A program made the position numbers and the translations under genes. Source: a virus. Taken from it: DNA of 22,041 bases. A model generated the notes under the pieces. It had not been told where the DNA came from and searched no databases. It saw nothing but the letters and a program-made list of their open reading frames with translations. Below, piece after piece: positions 19,680 to 22,041 of the stretch. Numbering within the stretch: position 1 is the stretch's first letter; each line of letters starts with the position of its first letter. The stretch covers positions 1-22,041 of the IMG/VR virus record IMGVR_UViG_3300028364_000162; one strand, written 5' to 3'.

Positions 19680-19755
19680 TGGCGGGAGCAAGATTCGAAC
19701 TTGCGAAGATCTGCTTATGAGACAGACAAGGAACACCAACACCTATTGCCCCGCT
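19680..19755 (-). tRNA. tRNA with CAT anticodon and A1-C72, copy 3
   Basis: Acceptor AGCGGGG/TCCCGCC with an unpaired A1-C72, anticodon stem TCTGT/GCAGA, loop CTCATAA (CAT), T-arm GCAAG/CTTGC, enlarged D region. An unpaired first position recalls initiator tRNA, but the three G-C pairs of the initiator anticodon stem are missing. Met, fMet-like or Ile2. Confidence 0.72.
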
Positions 19756-19774
19756 ATATTATAATCGTAAAAAG

Positions 19775-20145
19775 TGGAAACGGGTGGAATCGAACCACCG
19801 TCCAAATTGTCTTAATATAAAACATTTACAACTATTTTGCCTATTAGTTCTTCATCATCGTTAAAGTGGCAACCAATGAGTTCTTGTTGATTTTTTACAT
19901 TTAATGATTTATCGTAGCGGAAATAAACGTAAAACCGAAACTTTAGATATATTTTTGTCATCGGAAATATCGTCCGGCTCTAAAAAAGTGTTTAGAGGTA
20001 GGTTTTTACTGAACGTACAGATCAGGCAGCCTAGGCTGCAATTGCAAGGTTATTGTTATTTGCGTAACATTTGTCTCTTAGCGAAATAGACGAATTCGAG
20101 TTGTGTTATATATCAGCCTCAACCTGTCGAAGCCAATGCGTTCCC
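19775..20145 (-). ncRNA. ssrA: tmRNA (transfer-messenger RNA)
   Basis: 371 bases, close to the 363 of E. coli. The tRNA-like ends pair as GGGAACG/CGTTTCC with the G3-U70 pair read by alanyl-tRNA synthetase, a T-arm GGTGG/CCACC with TTCGATT, and a 5' segment (TTGGCTTCGACAGG) like the conserved GGATTCGACGGG. The tag frame 20031-20063 starts at GCA and encodes ANNNNLAIAA, then TAG in a small hairpin. It rescues stalled ribosomes and marks the product for proteolysis. CCA is not encoded. Promoter at 20182; a CAT tRNA follows 19 bases downstream. Confidence 0.93.
20031..20063 (-). other. tmRNA tag reading frame
   Basis: Resume codon GCA, ten codons ANNNNLAIAA, stop TAG (20031-20033). The bases before the resume codon (AATGTTAC) resemble the E. 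coli AATAGTC. Compared with the E. coli tag (ANDENYALAA) the acidic residues are replaced by Asn and the final LAA by IAA. Confidence 0.88.
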
Positions 20146-20181
20146 ATATATTGTTTTTTATTTATCATAATTTGATTCATC

Positions 20182-20210
20182 AATATAAACATAAGTCTAT
20201 TGAATGTCAA
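20182..20210 (-). promoter_or_regulatory. Promoter of the tmRNA
   Basis: TTGACA (20205-20210), 17 bp, TATATT (20182-20187); the likely start is about 30 bases before the mature 5' end. Spacer identical to that of the tRNA-Lys block promoter. Confidence 0.88.
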
Positions 20211-20265
20211 ATTTTTTCGTGAATTATTTAGAAAAAATTAAGATTCATTAGTTTTCCCAAAGACA

Positions 20266-20913
20266 TTAAAAAACCTTTTCGTTTCCAAGGACCCGAGCAT
20301 TTCCAGAGACACTAGCCTGCCCATAGACCTCAGCACTTCCATAAACTATAGCCTTTCCAGAGACCTTAGCATATCCAAAAACCCTAGTCTTTCCATAGAC
20401 CCTAGCATTTCCAGAGACCCTTGCTTCGCCATAGACCTTAGCATTCCCAGAAACCCAAGCATTTTCATAGACCTTTGCTTCATCAAAGACCTGGGCATCA
20501 CCAAAGACCTGGGATTTATCATAAACTATAGCCTTTCCAGAGACCTTAGCATATCCAAAAACCCTAGCATTTCCAGAGACATTAGCACTTCCAGAGATTT
20601 TAGCATTTTCAAAGACCTGGGCATCACCAAAGACCTGGGATTTATCATAGATTATAGCTTTTCCAGAGATTTTAGCATTTTCAAAGACCTTAGCATATCC
20701 AAAGACCCTAGCATTATCAGTAACTACAGCCTTCCCATAGACTTTTGCGCTATCATAGACAAAAGCATTTCCAGTAAGGTTCTTAGTGGATTCAATGAAT
20801 CCGCCTTTTGTACCTTCACGACCGTGGACCATGTGGTTTTTTGTTAGTTTTATTCGGTAGAGGGTTTTACCATCAACTTTAATAGATTCGTCTGTGAGTT
20901 TATATTCGGTCAT
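20266..20913 (-). CDS. YdcK-like hexapeptide-repeat protein, paralogue 1
   Basis: 215 residues. Residues 1-45 (MTEYKLTDESIKVDGKTLYR...HGREGTKGGFIES) resemble the N-terminus of E. coli YdcK-type proteins. From about residue 48 the chain is built of hexads such as NARVFG YAKVFE NAKISG KAIIYD, the signature of a left-handed parallel beta-helix. No acyltransferase catalytic His loop is visible, so a structural or binding role is more likely than catalysis. A few longer segments are repeated within the gene, showing recent internal duplication. Own promoter at 20976; no clear terminator. Confidence 0.8.
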   Translation of the reverse strand: MTEYKLTDESIKVDGKTLYRIKLTKNHMVHGREGTKGGFIESTKNLTGNAFVYDSAKVYGKAVVTDNARVFGYAKVFENAKISGKAIIYDKSQVFGDAQVFENAKISGSANVSGNARVFGYAKVSGKAIVYDKSQVFGDAQVFDEAKVYENAWVSGNAKVYGEARVSGNARVYGKTRVFGYAKVSGKAIVYGSAEVYGQASVSGNARVLGNEKVF

Positions 20914-20975
20914 AAGATTTTTTTTTTGATTGTTGTTTTACTTATTTATCAATGTTTGTTTTTTTGTTATTAAAC

Positions 20976-21004
20976 AATATAAACATAAGTCTATTGAATG
21001 TCAA
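20976..21004 (-). promoter_or_regulatory. Sigma70-type promoter of YdcK-like paralogue 1
   Basis: TTGACA (20999-21004), 17 bp, TATATT (20976-20981). A 60-base A-rich leader precedes the ATG, without a clear Shine-Dalgarno sequence. Confidence 0.87.
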
Positions 21005-21023
21005 TAGGTTAGTAAAAATAAAA

Positions 21024-21044
21024 AAACCTAAGAGTCTTAGGTTT
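21024..21044 (-). terminator. Rho-independent terminator of YdcK-like paralogue 2
   Basis: Stem AAACCTAAG/CTTAGGTTT with a 3-base loop, followed on the minus strand by a run of T. It begins about 30 bases after the stop at 21075. Confidence 0.88.
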
Positions 21045-21074
21045 CCAAATATTGAATTTACTTATAAACAGACA

Positions 21075-21704
21075 TTAAGAAACCTTTTCGTTTCCAAGGA
21101 CCCGAGTATTTCCAGAGACATTAGCCTTTCCAGAGACCTTAGAACCTTCATAGACCTTAGCATAATCAAAGACCTTAGCCTTTCCAGAGACCTTAGCCTT
21201 TTCAAAGACCCTTGCTTCATCATAGACCTTTGCTTCATCAAAGACCTGGGCATCTCCAAAGACCTGGGATTTATCATAGATCTCAGCATAACCAAAAACC
21301 TTAGCTTTCCCAAAGACCTTTGCTTCATCATAGATCTGAGAAGCTCCATATACCTGGGCATTTCCATAGACCTTTGTTTCTCCCGAGACCCAGGCATTAT
21401 CAGAGACCTTAGCATTTTCGAGAACCTCAGCATTTCCAGAAACCCGAGCTTTTCCAGAGACCTTAGCATTATCAAAGACCTTAGCATATCCAAAGACCCT
21501 AGCATTATTAGTAACTACAGCTTTTCCATAGACTTTTGCTTTATCATAGACAAAAGCATTTCCAGTAAGGTTCTTGGTAGATTCAATGTAACCACCTTTT
21601 GTACCTTCACGGCCATGGACCATGTGGTTTTTTGTAAGCTCGATTCGGTAGAGGGTTTTACCATCAACTTTAATAGATTCGTCTGTGAGTTTATATTCGG
21701 TCAT
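21075..21704 (-). CDS. YdcK-like hexapeptide-repeat protein, paralogue 2
   Basis: 209 residues. The first 70 residues are nearly the same as in paralogue 1 (MTEYKLTDESIKVDGKTLYR, GTKGGYIES, NARVFGYAKVF), while the order of hexads after residue 75 differs (ETKVYGNAQVYGASQIYD and others). Both end with RVLGNEKV. The conserved N-terminus with a shuffled repeat body suggests diversification by recombination between hexad codons. Beta-helix architecture is expected; function unknown. It has its own promoter (21741) and terminator (21024), so each paralogue is an independent unit. Confidence 0.82.
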   Translation of the reverse strand: MTEYKLTDESIKVDGKTLYRIELTKNHMVHGREGTKGGYIESTKNLTGNAFVYDKAKVYGKAVVTNNARVFGYAKVFDNAKVSGKARVSGNAEVLENAKVSDNAWVSGETKVYGNAQVYGASQIYDEAKVFGKAKVFGYAEIYDKSQVFGDAQVFDEAKVYDEARVFEKAKVSGKAKVFDYAKVYEGSKVSGKANVSGNTRVLGNEKVS

Positions 21705-21740
21705 AAGATTTTTTTTTGATTGTTGTTTTGTTTATTAAAC

Positions 21741-21769
21741 AATATAAACAAAAGTCTATTGAATGTCAA
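21741..21769 (-). promoter_or_regulatory. Sigma70-type promoter of YdcK-like paralogue 2
   Basis: TTGACA (21764-21769), 17 bp, TATATT (21741-21746), about 40 bases before the ATG. Confidence 0.87.
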
Positions 21770-21789
21770 TAGGTTAGTAAAAATAAAAA

Positions 21790-21816
21790 AAACCTAAGAG
21801 TATCAGTCTTAGGTTT
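21790..21816 (-). terminator. Rho-independent terminator of YdcK-like paralogue 3
   Basis: Stem AAACCTAAGA/TCTTAGGTTT with a 7-base loop, followed by a T-tract on the minus strand. Nearly the same stem as at 21024, differing in the loop. Confidence 0.88.
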
Positions 21817-21834
21817 CTCAAACATTGAATTTAC

Positions 21835-22041
21835 TTATAAAGAAACCTTATCGTTTCCAGAGACCTCAGTATTTCCCGAGACATTAGCCTTTCCAGAGAC
21901 CCTAGCCTTTCCAAAGACCCTAGCATTTCCAGAGACCCTTGCATTTCCAGAGACCCTTGCTTCATCATAGACCATTGCTTCTCCAGAGATCTGAGCCTTT
22001 TCAGAGATCTGAGACTTTTGAGAGACCTTAGCATATCCAAA
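21835..22041 (-). CDS. YdcK-like hexapeptide-repeat protein, paralogue 3 (C-terminal part)
   Basis: The last 68 codons of a third paralogue; its start lies beyond the right edge. It consists wholly of hexads (SEKAQI SGEAMV YDEARV SGNARV) and ends SGNDKVSL, comparable with the GNEKV ends of the other two. It is followed by its own terminator (21790-21816). Confidence 0.8.
   Translation of the reverse strand, partial: FGYAKVSQKSQISEKAQISGEAMVYDEARVSGNARVSGNARVFGKARVSGKANVSGNTEVSGNDKVSL

Noticed and set aside
19904-20089. Plus-strand frame inside the tmRNA
   Set aside because: The tmRNA on the opposite strand explains this sequence.
21062-21505. Second minus-strand frame rich in Leu, Arg and Ser
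   Set aside because: Alternate frame of the same hexad-repeat DNA; the in-frame YdcK-like protein explains it. The same holds for the frame at 21831-22040.
20952-21719. Long plus-strand open frame (255 codons)
   Set aside because: Antisense of the hexad repeats of YdcK-like paralogue 2, extending over its promoter; no start signals.

Overview
The window is a strongly AT-rich stretch that reads as part of a large lytic (jumbo, T4-like) phage genome. Evidence: almost every gene is on the minus strand, genes are small and tightly packed, many start/stop pairs overlap (ATGA, TAATG), and there are recognisable phage enzymes (T4-type RNase H, T4 RnlA-type RNA ligase, a dNMP-kinase-like protein), 21 tRNA-like genes and a tmRNA. 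Promoters are of the sigma70 type (TTGACA, 17 bp, TATATT) and some genes have purine-rich ribosome-binding sites, which suits a proteobacterial, perhaps enterobacterial, host; the exact phage group is an inference I cannot test here.

Layout, left to right in window coordinates (transcription runs right to left). 1-1250: small unknown genes behind two copies of a recurring promoter cassette. 1250-3000: about 1.7 kb with no convincing gene, made of tandem repeats (143, 20, 10 and 12 bp units) with a G/T-rich plus strand. 3000-4100: a HEXXH protein and a small acidic protein. 4137-6430: a broken small gene and two paralogous 20-residue-repeat proteins, one intact and one split by a nonsense codon plus a frameshift. 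6430-11540: two metallophosphoesterases, a truncated YqiA-like hydrolase, Rnl1-type RNA ligase, dNMP-kinase-like and Pnk-kinase-like P-loop proteins and several very small genes. 11700-15900: DUF6433-like protein, RNase H, an unknown 363-residue protein, a glycosyltransferase, a small membrane protein and a permuted papain-like protein. 16080-20145: the tRNA/tmRNA island in three promoter-led blocks, with an unknown gene, a HAD phosphatase and a DUF458 nuclease-like gene embedded. 20266-22041: three tandem YdcK-like hexapeptide-repeat genes, the last cut by the window end.

The genes suggest a translation and RNA-maintenance module. The phage supplies tRNAs for nearly all amino acids except Leu and Ser, its own trans-translation RNA (tag ANNNNLAIAA), and separately encoded kinase-like, HAD phosphatase-like and ligase functions that in T4 repair cleaved tRNA. 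The recurring promoter cassette (about 16 sites) puts most of these units under similar control. Joint action of these genes is inference, not shown by sequence.
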